A stretch of DNA of 64,000 nucleotides, taken from Nanosynbacter sp. Its GTDB lineage: Bacteria; Patescibacteriota; Saccharimonadia; Saccharimonadales; Saccharimonadaceae. A program made the translations under genes and the position numbers. Of the stretch, positions 1 to 8,224 are shown piece by piece; the first letter of the stretch is position 1; each line of letters begins with the position of its first letter. The stretch covers positions 1 through 64,000 of the forward strand of contig JABZKD010000002.1 of assembly GCA_015257455.1 (NCBI GenBank), given 5' to 3'. The notes under the pieces were generated by a model. That model was not told the origin of the DNA. It was given only the letters and a program-made list of their open reading frames with translations, and searched no databases.

Positions 1-640
<640 letters not shown>

Positions 641-648
641 TTTATGTT

Positions 649-686
649 CAAACTATTCATTTTGTCTAGACGAGATGGATAGTTTG
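649..686 (+). other. rRNA spacer stem between 23S and 5S
   Basis: A 12-bp stem (649-660 with 675-686, one G-T wobble) follows the 23S 3' end. Its position suggests part of the 23S/5S processing structure. This is inferred from the inverted repeat only. Confidence 0.5.
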
Positions 687-778
687 ATAGACTTAGCTAG
701 TAATCGGTGCTTGATGCACCGCAAGTCACATTTAATTTTTACACCTCATGGACATCAATATTCGCATTAAATTGCGCC

Positions 779-887
779 ATTGGTGCCCATAGCGCTGGGG
801 AAATACCTGTTTACATTCCGAACACAGAAGTCAAGCCCAGTAGCGGCGATAATACTGCAGCAGCGGGAAGATAGCAAGGTGCCAAAT
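779..887 (+). rRNA. rrf: 5S ribosomal RNA
   Basis: This 5S rRNA of about 109 nt lies 140 bp after the 23S. Its ends pair as the terminal helix (TTGGTGCC with GGTGCCAA, two G-T wobbles). The conserved internal segment CCGAACACAGAAGTCAAGC and the loop-E region GGCGATAATACTG are present. It is cotranscribed with the 23S and followed at once by a terminator. Confidence 0.95.
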
Positions 888-897
888 TATATAGAAT

Positions 898-926
898 AGC
901 CACCCAAACGGGTGGCTTTCTGTTTT
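898..926 (+). terminator. Intrinsic terminator of the rRNA operon
   Basis: Perfect 8-bp stem AGCCACCC/GGGTGGCT (898-905, 910-917) with a 4-nt loop, followed by a T-rich tail. Confidence 0.9.
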
Positions 927-969
927 TTATAAGAATGTCGTTCTACCCTTTATCTTACTATTTAAGAAT

Positions 970-1055
970 GAGAGAACGCCGCATACCCCGTTCCGGAAAC
1001 GCTCTAGGCCGCTCGGCCAAGCTTATGTTCCGTCAGAGGTAAGCGGCATTCTCTC
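970..1055. repeat. Palindromic repeat element type 1, copy A
   Basis: An 86-bp element with 18-bp imperfect terminal inverted repeats (GAGAGAACGCCGCATACC at 970-987 against 1038-1055, two mismatches) and a central GGCCG-CT-CGGCC hairpin apex. It is an inverted copy of the element at 6606-6712, apart from about 21 bp missing near the apex. The two copies bracket the first three BspA-like genes. It contains no ORF. It could be a MITE/REP-like element or a strong bidirectional hairpin. Confidence 0.85.
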
Positions 1056-1067
1056 TTTTAATAACAT

Positions 1068-1135
1068 TCAGATGAAAGGCAAGACGACATTCTTTTTTTA
1101 GAAAATCAGATAAAAGACAAGACGACGTTCTTTTT
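1068..1135. repeat. 38-bp-period tandem half-elements (type 2)
   Basis: Two near-identical 30-bp units (1068-1097 and 1106-1135) start TCAGAT and end in CGACATTCTTTTT or CGACGTTCTTTTT. Their core GCAAGACGACATTCTT is the inverse of the left end of the 80-bp element at 47884-47963. They therefore look like solo ends of type 2 palindromic elements just upstream of a BspA-like gene. Confidence 0.75.
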
Positions 1136-1157
1136 AACATCAAAAATCCATCCTGTT

Positions 1158-1168
1158 TATGTTAAAAT
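1158..1168 (+). promoter_or_regulatory. Extended -10 element of first BspA-like gene
   Basis: TATGTTAAAAT ends 8 bases before the ATG at 1177, so transcription should start about at the start codon. The surrounding sequence through the first codons is almost repeated at 3006-3045 and 47970-48009. No clear -35 is seen. Confidence 0.7.
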
Positions 1169-1176
1169 AAATGTAT

Positions 1177-2994
1177 ATGCAAGGCCAAAAATCACTAATT
1201 ACTACACCCCATGGTAGGTGTTGGCTTACTGGAGTATTAAAGCTTCTTTTTGTATTTTTTGGTTTAATTTTCACTTTTAATTTTATTCTTACCAATGAAG
1301 TTTTGGCTTTGTATACGCCGACACTTTCCGCTTCGGTGGACCAAGCGAATCTGCAAGTGAATGGGAATCAAGTGATAAATTCACAGGATCAAACTAAGGA
1401 ATTGCAGCTTAGACTCAATGTTGATACTAATAATAAAACAGGCTATACTACCACTATTAGTTCAAGTTCTGAAAATACCTCACTGGTAAATTCTAGTCCT
1501 ACTAGCACTAGTCAGATTTCATCGATAAGTTCAAATTTAAATCTTTCAGATTTTGCTACAAATACTTGGGGGTATAAATTAGGTAATGCAGTTAGCTATC
1601 AGCCTATTCCTGCATTTTCTACTCCAGCAAGCGTGATCCAAACTACCGCCAAAACCAATGGCACAGAATCAAATAATATAAATATTGGTATGAAATTAAA
1701 TCAGAATTTGGAATCCGGATCTTATTCCAATACTTTAATCTTTTCTTTTATCACCAATCCATATACACCTAAAGCCATAATGACAAGAGGCTTTGATTTT
1801 CAGACCAGCATCGCTCGTTTTGATCCAAATCCTAGTCACGTTGACGGGCATCCAGAGGTTCCTACTTTTCCAAACATTGTACATATTAAACGGGAGCGAA
1901 ATACTGCTAATATTCCCACTAATGCTATCAATCTTGAAGCAAACGATTCAGAAGCCGAAATCAAAGTCTGGTATGATTTGCTTTCCAAAACCGTTTTCTG
2001 GTATTCGGTAAGTGAAAAAGTTTATCTTAACCCAGACAGTTACAATATGTTTGCTTATTTTCCAGGTATGACAGATATTGATTTATCTAGTTTTGATACG
2101 AGTGAGGTTGAAGACATGAGTTTTATGTTCAATTTTAATCTTGCTCTAGAAAAACTGGATGTTTCCCATTTTGATACCAGACGGGTTAAAAGCATGTATG
2201 CTATGTTTGATAACCTTACCTCGCTTAAGGAGCTTGATGTTACTAATTTTGATACAAGTAATGTTGAAACAATGCAATATATGTTTTATAACCTTAATAA
2301 GGTAAAAAAGCTTGACCTGTCACACTTTAATACGGAAAACGTCAAAAGTATGGAAGGTATGTTTGCTCATATGGTTAGTCTTGAGTCTTTAGATCTTAGT
2401 CATTTTGATACGAGCAACGTTGCAACCATGCGCGACATGTTCGCTTATATGACCAGTCTTAGGTCTTTAAATCTCAGTGGTTTTAATACGAGTAATGTTA
2501 CAATCATGCAGGATATGTTTGCTGCTACTTCAGCTCTTCAGGCATTAGATCTATCAAGCTTTGATACTAGAAAAGTTACCAATATGCAATCTATGTTTTT
2601 TAATATGTCATCACTGAAGAATCTCATTGTGACTAGTTTTAATACGGAAAACGTGAAAAATATGAATGCTATGTTTGCTCACACCGATAGTTTAGAAGAG
2701 TTGGATCTAAGTAGCTTTAAGACACCAAAAGTTAAAACCTTCCGGGCAATGTTCTACACAGATCGACCTGAGGCGAATATCACGAGGCGCATTTATGCTT
2801 CAGCAGATTTTGATATTAGAGCAGCCTTAGCCTATAATACGACCGACTCACAAGCCAATATCGATATCTTTTGGCAAATGAAAAATCTGGTAGGCGGTAA
2901 TGGCACTAGTAGTAATGGTAATACTACTCCAGGAATTTACCTCCTAAAAATTGATCGTCCAGGTGTGCCAGGTCTCTTCACTAGAAAACCATAA
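1177..2994 (+). CDS. BspA-like (DUF285) leucine-rich-repeat surface protein
   Basis: This is a predicted exported or membrane-anchored adhesin-like protein of about 605 residues. A hydrophobic N-terminal segment (residues about 20-42) ends in an Ala-rich site followed by TPTLSASVD, resembling a signal peptide. A Ser/Thr-rich beta domain follows (about 45-205). Then come about nine 26-residue repeats of the MF..M..L..LDLS.FDTSNV..M type, and a C-terminal block with GGNG and a final LFTRKP. The start at 1177 (MQGQKS) is preferred to the in-frame ATG at 1171 because it matches the paralogue at 47991 and lies 8 bases after the -10. DUF285 proteins are usually surface proteins binding host or neighbouring cells; the ligand here is unknown. 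Confidence 0.85.
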   Translation: MQGQKSLITTPHGRCWLTGVLKLLFVFFGLIFTFNFILTNEVLALYTPTLSASVDQANLQVNGNQVINSQDQTKELQLRLNVDTNNKTGYTTTISSSSENTSLVNSSPTSTSQISSISSNLNLSDFATNTWGYKLGNAVSYQPIPAFSTPASVIQTTAKTNGTESNNINIGMKLNQNLESGSYSNTLIFSFITNPYTPKAIMTRGFDFQTSIARFDPNPSHVDGHPEVPTFPNIVHIKRERNTANIPTNAINLEANDSEAEIKVWYDLLSKTVFWYSVSEKVYLNPDSYNMFAYFPGMTDIDLSSFDTSEVEDMSFMFNFNLALEKLDVSHFDTRRVKSMYAMFDNLTSLKELDVTNFDTSNVETMQYMFYNLNKVKKLDLSHFNTENVKSMEGMFAHMVSLESLDLSHFDTSNVATMRDMFAYMTSLRSLNLSGFNTSNVTIMQDMFAATSALQALDLSSFDTRKVTNMQSMFFNMSSLKNLIVTSFNTENVKNMNAMFAHTDSLEELDLSSFKTPKVKTFRAMFYTDRPEANITRRIYASADFDIRAALAYNTTDSQANIDIFWQMKNLVGGNGTSSNGNTTPGIYLLKIDRPGVPGLFTRKP

Positions 2995-3007
2995 AAACCA
3001 TCACGTT

Positions 3008-3018
3008 TATGGTAAAAT
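3008..3018 (+). promoter_or_regulatory. Extended -10 element of second BspA-like gene
   Basis: TATGGTAAAAT lies 13 bp after the stop of the preceding paralogue and 8 bases before ATG 3027. It is identical to the element at 47972-47982, so the gene has its own promoter within the array. Confidence 0.7.
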
Positions 3019-3062
3019 AAATATATATGCAAGGCCAAAAATCACAAATTGCTACACCTTAC

Positions 3063-3068
3063 GGGGGG
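3063..3068 (+). other. G6 tract causing frame break; candidate phase-variation switch
   Basis: Six consecutive G lie 36 bases after the conserved start ATG at 3027. Read from that ATG the frame stops at 3084-3086 after 19 codons. One extra G (G7) would join MQGQKSQIATPYGG to VFKWELKFLGL, matching the N-terminus of the paralogue at 47991. The tract is short, so a fixed mutation or a sequence error is also possible. Confidence 0.7.
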
Positions 3069-4741
3069 TGTTTAAGTGGGAACTAAAATTTCTCGGTTTA
3101 TTTTTGGCACTTATTTCTTTTTGTAATTTTATTTTTGCTCGTAATACTTCGGCTCTCTTTGTGCCGACACTTTCGGCTTCAGTGGACCAAGCGAATCTAC
3201 AGGTGAATGGGAATCAAGTGATAAATAGTACAGATAAGACCACAGAAATTCCATTTAATTTCACAGTCAATACGAATAATCGCACGGGCTATACTGCTAC
3301 ATTGAGCGCGGAAACAGAAAATACGGCGCTAACTAATAGTAGTTCTACTACTGGGGCGAAAATTGACTCGATTTCTTCCGCTGAACTACTAGGAGGTTTT
3401 TCTAATAACACTTGGGGTTATAAATTTGGCTCATCTATGAATTATGCACCGATTCCAGCTTTGTCTACACCATCACAAATTCTTCAAACTACAGGGAAGA
3501 CTAATGGCAATGAATCGAACCAACTGAGTATTGGCATGAAGTTAGCGGATAATTTAGAGTCAGGGAATTATACAAATAAATTAATCTTGTCCTTTGTTTC
3601 GAATCCTTATCAAATGCGTGCGATGATGACAAATGGTCCGGATTTTAATACTAGGGTAGGGAATTTAGACCCAAATCCAGCTTACTATTCTGGTCCTGAT
3701 TCTATGCTAACCAAACCGAGTATTAAGGGTTTCAAGCGAAGCACTGTAGCTCCAGCCAATTCTGTATCAACAATTAATATTGAAGACCCAGATCTGTCAG
3801 ACTACGAAATTAAAGCTTGGTATAATGCGGCGGACCAATCAGTATATTATTATGCACCGGTGGCCGTGACCTATCTAAACCCTAATTCTAGGGGTATGTT
3901 TCAATGGTTTACGAAAATTGAGAGCTTGGACTTTTCCAATATAGATACCAGTGAGGTAAATAAGATGCATGCGATGTTTTATTGGATGCAAAATCTTAAG
4001 ACAATTAATTTTGGCAATTTTAATACTAGCAATGTCACTGATATGACCGCAATGTTTGGCTGCACATTTTCCCTGACTGAATTAGATCTATCTAGCTTTG
4101 ATACCTCAAACGTTACACAAATGAGCTATATGTTTCATGGTACATATGTACAGAAATTAGATCTTTCAAATTTTAACACCTCAAATGTTGTAAACATGTA
4201 TAGTATGTTTGAGGCGACCAGTAGGCTAAAGGAGATTAAATTCGGGTCTAATTTTAATACAGAAAAAGTTATAAATATGGGAAGGATGTTTACTAATACA
4301 CCAGTTCTGGTAGGGTTAAATCTGTCTAAGTTTAATACTAAAAATGTAACTAATATGGCTCATATGTTTGGAGGAATGAATGCTATTGAAAACTTAAGCT
4401 TAACCTCTTTTGATACAAGTAACGTAACGACAATGAATGGAATGTTTTCTAGTATGCCAAGCTTAAAAATCTTAGACATTTCTACCTTTAATACACAAAA
4501 TGTGACGGATATGGGGTATATCTTTGCGATTAACAATTATGAGTCTGATAATTTGACAACAATATACGCAAGTGATAGATTTACGACTAACAATGTAGTG
4601 GCTAGTCAGGGAATTTTTAATTACCGCAAAAGGCTCCGTGGCGGTAATGGCTCATTCTTGACGGATCCAAATACCGCAGATTTGACTTGGCTCCGCGTGG
4701 ATCGCCCGGGGGTGCAGGGATATTTTACTAGGAAGTCTTAA
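3068..4741 (+). CDS. BspA-like (DUF285) surface protein, frame-broken at its start
   Basis: This is the second gene of the array. The body is intact: hydrophobic segment, FVPTLSASVD junction, Ser/Thr-rich beta domain, about eight 26-residue DUF285 repeats, and a C-terminal block with GGNGS, WLRVDRPG and YFTRKS. The conserved start ATG at 3027, 8 bases after the -10, is one base out of frame because of the G6 tract at 3063-3068. The frame given here begins at GTG 3068, just before the hydrophobic segment, and is the only plausible in-frame start near the promoter. An upstream TTG at 2951 lies inside the previous gene and before the promoter. The gene may be switched off, switchable, or read at low level from the GTG. 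Confidence 0.7.
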   Translation: MFKWELKFLGLFLALISFCNFIFARNTSALFVPTLSASVDQANLQVNGNQVINSTDKTTEIPFNFTVNTNNRTGYTATLSAETENTALTNSSSTTGAKIDSISSAELLGGFSNNTWGYKFGSSMNYAPIPALSTPSQILQTTGKTNGNESNQLSIGMKLADNLESGNYTNKLILSFVSNPYQMRAMMTNGPDFNTRVGNLDPNPAYYSGPDSMLTKPSIKGFKRSTVAPANSVSTINIEDPDLSDYEIKAWYNAADQSVYYYAPVAVTYLNPNSRGMFQWFTKIESLDFSNIDTSEVNKMHAMFYWMQNLKTINFGNFNTSNVTDMTAMFGCTFSLTELDLSSFDTSNVTQMSYMFHGTYVQKLDLSNFNTSNVVNMYSMFEATSRLKEIKFGSNFNTEKVINMGRMFTNTPVLVGLNLSKFNTKNVTNMAHMFGGMNAIENLSLTSFDTSNVTTMNGMFSSMPSLKILDISTFNTQNVTDMGYIFAINNYESDNLTTIYASDRFTTNNVVASQGIFNYRKRLRGGNGSFLTDPNTADLTWLRVDRPGVQGYFTRKS

Positions 4742-4788
4742 ATTTACTATAGTGAATAAATAAAGCTTTTGGTTTTTCTGAAGATTCT

Positions 4789-4799
4789 TATGGTAAAAT
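4789..4799 (+). promoter_or_regulatory. Extended -10 element of third BspA-like gene
   Basis: TATGGTAAAAT lies 9 bases before ATG 4809, the same architecture as the other paralogues. Confidence 0.7.
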
Positions 4800-4808
4800 A
4801 GAGTTGTC

Positions 4809-6584
4809 ATGGAGAGAAAAAAGTTTGATATTTTGAATGTCTTTTTAGATAAGATTATTTTTGGATTTTTTATAGGTTTATTATCGCTTACGTTAAATTT
4901 TACGTTTAGCCAGAATTCGTTTGCGGAATACAAAGCCACCCTTTCGGCTTCTATTAATGAAACCACCGCCGCAATCGATGGTACCGAAATTATCGAATCT
5001 AGCGAAGAGACTGCTGAACACGAAATAAATCTTAAAATAAATACAACCAATAAGACTGGCTATACCGCCATGATTAGTTCAAAGACCGAAGAAACGGCTC
5101 TATTAAATACTGATCCAGCTATCAATACTAAAATTAATTCAATTTCTTCCACTTATTCTCTTGCTAATTTTCCAGCAAATACTTGGGGGTATAGGTTTGA
5201 TGATAATGTTGATTTTAGTCCAATTCCGGCACAATCTGCTCCAGTAAATTTGATTAAGACTACCGAAAAATCCACTGAGGAGGAGAATCATAATATCAAA
5301 CTTGGTATGAAGTTAAATAGTAGCCTTAAACCTGGTAATTATGAAAACAGGCTTATTGTTTCAGTGGTTTCAAATCCATATATACCAAAAGCCATCATGA
5401 CCGAAGGTCCAGACTTTAACAAAAAGCTTCAGTCATTGCTGGAAAATGAATTTGTTGAGATGAAATATTTTAGGAGGAGTTTGACTGCGCCGGCATCGAC
5501 TATCAACGTTGCTAATATTGAGAATGAAGATTCTGAATGTGAAATTAAACTTTGGGCAGATCCTAATACTGAATCAGTATATTATTATACTGAACCAGAG
5601 AAGGTTTATTTAAACACAGATAGTAGTAAGATGTTCTATTCAGGATACGGTAGTGAAAAAATACAAAAATTTTTAGAGTTAGATCTCTCCAACTTTAATA
5701 CCTCCCAGGTGACGAGTATGTATTCTATGTTTTTAGATATGTTTTATCTTACCACCCTTAACCTCTCTAGTTTCGACACCTCCAATGTGACGAATATGAG
5801 CTATATGTTTTATGGAATGTCTAATCTTACCACCCTTGATCTCTCAAGCTTCAATACTTCTAAAGTGATAGATATGAGTGGTATGTTTTTTTACATATAT
5901 AATCTCACTACCCTTGATCTGTCTAACTTCGATACCTCCAATGTGACGAATATGGAAGCCATGTTTAATCGCATGCCTGAACTCACCTCTCTTGATCTCT
6001 CCAACTTCGATACCTCTAAGGTGACGGATATGAGTGCTATGTTTTTTAACACGTCTAATCTTACCACTCTTAATCTATCCAACTTCGATACCTCTAAGGT
6101 GACGGATATGGGCTCTATGTTTTATGGAACGTCTAATCTTACCACCCTTAACCTCTCTAGTTTCGACACCTCCAATGTGACGAATATGAGCAATATGTTT
6201 TATGGTATGTCTAATCTTACCACTCTTAATCTCTCCAGCTTCAATACCTCGAATGTGACGGATATGAGCTGTATGTTTTCTGGCATGCCTAATCTTATCA
6301 CCCTTGATATATCCAACTTCGACACCTCTCAGGTGACGAGCATGTATGGTATGTTTTACCTTAAAGATGAAGATATACTTAAGGATAAACTAGAAAAAAT
6401 ATACGTAAATAATGATTTTAATACTGCTAAACTTACAGACTTTTCAAGAATGTTTAAAAATCGCAAGAAGCTTCGTGGTGGTGCTGGCTCATATCTAACC
6501 GATCCATCCACTGCCGATAAATCCTGGCTCCGCATAGACGACCCAACTAATGGTCATCCTGGTTACTTCACTAGAAAACCATAA
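4809..6584 (+). CDS. BspA-like (DUF285) leucine-rich-repeat surface protein
   Basis: This 591-residue member has a hydrophobic N-terminal segment (about 15-38), a SFAEYKATLSAS junction and a beta domain. It then has nine very regular 26-residue repeats whose DNA is nearly identical from unit to unit (78-bp period, about 5660-6350), and ends in GGAGSYLTDPSTADKSW and GYFTRKP. Its last 70 residues are almost the same as those of the paralogue at 46089, while the N-terminal half is more divergent, which suggests exchange of segments between paralogues. The near-identical repeats should favour changes in repeat number. The type 1 palindromic element begins 22 bp after the stop. Confidence 0.85.
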   Translation: MERKKFDILNVFLDKIIFGFFIGLLSLTLNFTFSQNSFAEYKATLSASINETTAAIDGTEIIESSEETAEHEINLKINTTNKTGYTAMISSKTEETALLNTDPAINTKINSISSTYSLANFPANTWGYRFDDNVDFSPIPAQSAPVNLIKTTEKSTEEENHNIKLGMKLNSSLKPGNYENRLIVSVVSNPYIPKAIMTEGPDFNKKLQSLLENEFVEMKYFRRSLTAPASTINVANIENEDSECEIKLWADPNTESVYYYTEPEKVYLNTDSSKMFYSGYGSEKIQKFLELDLSNFNTSQVTSMYSMFLDMFYLTTLNLSSFDTSNVTNMSYMFYGMSNLTTLDLSSFNTSKVIDMSGMFFYIYNLTTLDLSNFDTSNVTNMEAMFNRMPELTSLDLSNFDTSKVTDMSAMFFNTSNLTTLNLSNFDTSKVTDMGSMFYGTSNLTTLNLSSFDTSNVTNMSNMFYGMSNLTTLNLSSFNTSNVTDMSCMFSGMPNLITLDISNFDTSQVTSMYGMFYLKDEDILKDKLEKIYVNNDFNTAKLTDFSRMFKNRKKLRGGAGSYLTDPSTADKSWLRIDDPTNGHPGYFTRKP

Positions 6585-6605
6585 TTAGACTTTTAGGTTT
6601 TAAAA

Positions 6606-6712
6606 AGAGAATGCCGCTTACCTCTGACGGAGCATAAGCTTGGCCGTTCGCCCCTTGGGACGCGGATTCGCGGCCTAGAGCGTCTCCGGAATGGGGTATG
6701 CGGCGTTCTCTC
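6606..6712. repeat. Palindromic repeat element type 1, copy B
   Basis: A 107-bp element with terminal inverted repeats (AGAGAATGCCGCTTACC and GGTATGCGGCGTTCTCT). In reverse complement it matches 970-1055 over nearly the whole length, with a small extra block near the apex. Together the copies form inverted repeats about 5.6 kb apart around three surface-protein genes. No ORF is supported. Confidence 0.85.
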
Positions 6713-6718
6713 CCCCCC

Positions 6719-6753
6719 CTTGAGCGGTCCGAAAAAAGATATGCGACATTCTT
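6719..6753. repeat. Type 2 palindromic element, right half
   Basis: CTTGAGCGGTCCGAAAAA followed by ATATGCGACATTCTT is nearly identical to the right half of the element at 47884-47963. It is a solo end lying directly after the type 1 copy B. Confidence 0.75.
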
Positions 6754-6763
6754 CCTCTTTAGT

Positions 6764-6793
6764 GTCTCCGGAATGAGACATGCGGCGTTCTCT
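6764..6793. repeat. Type 1 palindromic element, right half
   Basis: GTCTCCGGAATGAGACATGC and the following GGCGTTCTCT repeat the right half of copy B (6682-6711). It abuts the 3' end of ftsA. Confidence 0.75.
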
Positions 6794-6798
6794 TCTTG

Positions 6799-8136
6799 CT
6801 AGTTTTGTAATAACTTGGCTAGCTTGGCACGAAGCCCCGTATCTTCTTCTTCGCTATTCAGGGTATCTACGGTCACGCGTAGAAGTCCAAAAGCCGTAAT
6901 ATAAGAATAATCCAAATCAATTTCTGTTGCATTCTGAATATCTGGAATATCTACATCATCCAACAAATGAATCACTGGGCGTCTAGCGAAAGGTAATTCC
7001 TCATACCAATCCGAAGTGGCTAGTGCTTCTTGTAAGGTCGAAAGTCCAGCTCCACCACCACAGAGTAAAATCTTATTTGGCAAAGCTTCAAGCAGGGAAA
7101 AATCAGATAATGCCAAACCCACTCCAGAAACCCAAACTTCGGTATTATCGGCTATGGCTTTTTCGACCTTTTTCATGCGATCCGGCACGTTCAAAATATT
7201 TTGCACTTCGTTCATGCGCTCTGCATCAGAAACCGTCAGAGTCTTCAGCGTATGCAGGTCGTTAGAAAGTAATCCGCTATATTGAATTTTCACTAATTCT
7301 GCCGTATCAAAATCGAGCCCCACCCGACTAGCTACCTGATGTGTGAAGCTACGACCACCGATGCCAAACATCTTAGTCCCCTCTACTCCACCATTATCTA
7401 CCACGGCAATATCGGTCGTACCACCACCAATATCCATCACAATCGCAGACAGATTAGAATCGAGATTATTTCCAAGGCAAGCACGACAAACCGCAAACGG
7501 CTCTACTGCTACGGCGACAAGATCGAGATTTAATTCCGCACAGACTTTTTCAATTGCCGAAATATGCACTAATGGCGCAAACGCGGTATAAAATTGCAAA
7601 ACTAATTCTGAACCTTTAAAGCCAATCGGGTTGCTCACTTTGTATCCGTCAATCGAAAGGGAAACAATCGCCGAATTAATTAGGCGCACTTCCACGTCTG
7701 GGTTGTCGGTTTCTAGTGCAACCTCTTCACGAGCCTGCTCTTCAGCCTTATCTTGCACGCGCTTGATAATCAATTGCATTTCTTGGTCGGAGATTGGTTT
7801 GTTGCCATCTTTACGGCGGTAGCGCACGGTCTTCGTATTGCCCTTAATTAGTTCACCCGCAATACCTACGGAACAGGTTCTGGCTACTACCCCGGCCATA
7901 TTTTCTGCGCGTGACAAAGCCTTTTCACAGGCGGAAATCACCGCCGGAATATCCGCAATCGCACCAGCGTACATATTACCCATCGCCTGATGTTCTTTAC
8001 CAACCCCACGAATAATCAGGTTATCGCCTTCTTGACGCTCAGCGATAACCGCCTTGATATATTCAGTACCAATATCCAGCGCTAAAAGTGTTTCCGGCAT
8101 TTCATTTTCATTCTTCAGGCCATGTGGAATATTCAT
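6799..8136 (-). CDS. ftsA: Cell division protein FtsA (actin-like ATPase)
   Basis: FtsA anchors FtsZ filaments to the membrane at the division site. This 445-residue protein shows the actin-fold phosphate-1 loop LALDIGTEYIKAVI (about 18-31), the SHS2/1C subdomain (about 90-190, with DGYKVSNPIGFKG), phosphate-2 VMDIGGGTTDIAVV (233-246) and an adenosine-binding LLCGGGAG (about 365). It ends in the short amphipathic stretch LRAKLAKLLQN, which could be the membrane-targeting helix. A TTATAAT box lies about 24 bp upstream with an AGGAAAAG-like ribosome site. It stands alone, with no ftsZ next to it, between two sets of BspA-like genes. PilM is a related alternative, but the 1C subdomain favours FtsA. 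Confidence 0.85.
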   Translation of the reverse strand: MNIPHGLKNENEMPETLLALDIGTEYIKAVIAERQEGDNLIIRGVGKEHQAMGNMYAGAIADIPAVISACEKALSRAENMAGVVARTCSVGIAGELIKGNTKTVRYRRKDGNKPISDQEMQLIIKRVQDKAEEQAREEVALETDNPDVEVRLINSAIVSLSIDGYKVSNPIGFKGSELVLQFYTAFAPLVHISAIEKVCAELNLDLVAVAVEPFAVCRACLGNNLDSNLSAIVMDIGGGTTDIAVVDNGGVEGTKMFGIGGRSFTHQVASRVGLDFDTAELVKIQYSGLLSNDLHTLKTLTVSDAERMNEVQNILNVPDRMKKVEKAIADNTEVWVSGVGLALSDFSLLEALPNKILLCGGGAGLSTLQEALATSDWYEELPFARRPVIHLLDDVDIPDIQNATEIDLDYSYITAFGLLRVTVDTLNSEEEDTGLRAKLAKLLQN

Positions 8137-8160
8137 AAAAATCTCGTTTACTTTTCCTAA

Positions 8161-8167
8161 TTATAAC
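8161..8167 (-). promoter_or_regulatory. -10 element for ftsA
   Basis: On the minus strand TTATAAT precedes the ftsA ATG by about 24 bases, with an AGGAAAAG ribosome site between. It is divergent from the promoter at 8205. Confidence 0.6.
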
Positions 8168-8204
8168 ACATTAAGCATAATTACTATTTTGCGCCAAAAA
8201 AGTT

Positions 8205-8215
8205 TGTGCTAAAAT
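8205..8215 (+). promoter_or_regulatory. Extended -10 element of fourth BspA-like gene
   Basis: TGTGCTAAAAT lies 9 bases before ATG 8225. It keeps the TG-N-TAAAAT core of the family. Confidence 0.65.
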
Positions 8216-8224
8216 TAAATTACT

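Noticed and set aside
970..1055. Integron attC-type recombination site
   Set aside because: The palindrome is similar in size, but the core-site consensus GTTRRRY/RYYYAAC is missing and no integrase is in the window.
2951..3067. TTG start at 2951 for the second BspA-like gene
   Set aside because: It lies inside the previous gene and upstream of the gene's own -10 box, so it would not be in the main transcript.
5660..6350. CRISPR-like periodicity of 78 bp
   Set aside because: The periodicity is coding: 26-residue DUF285 leucine-rich repeats in an open frame.
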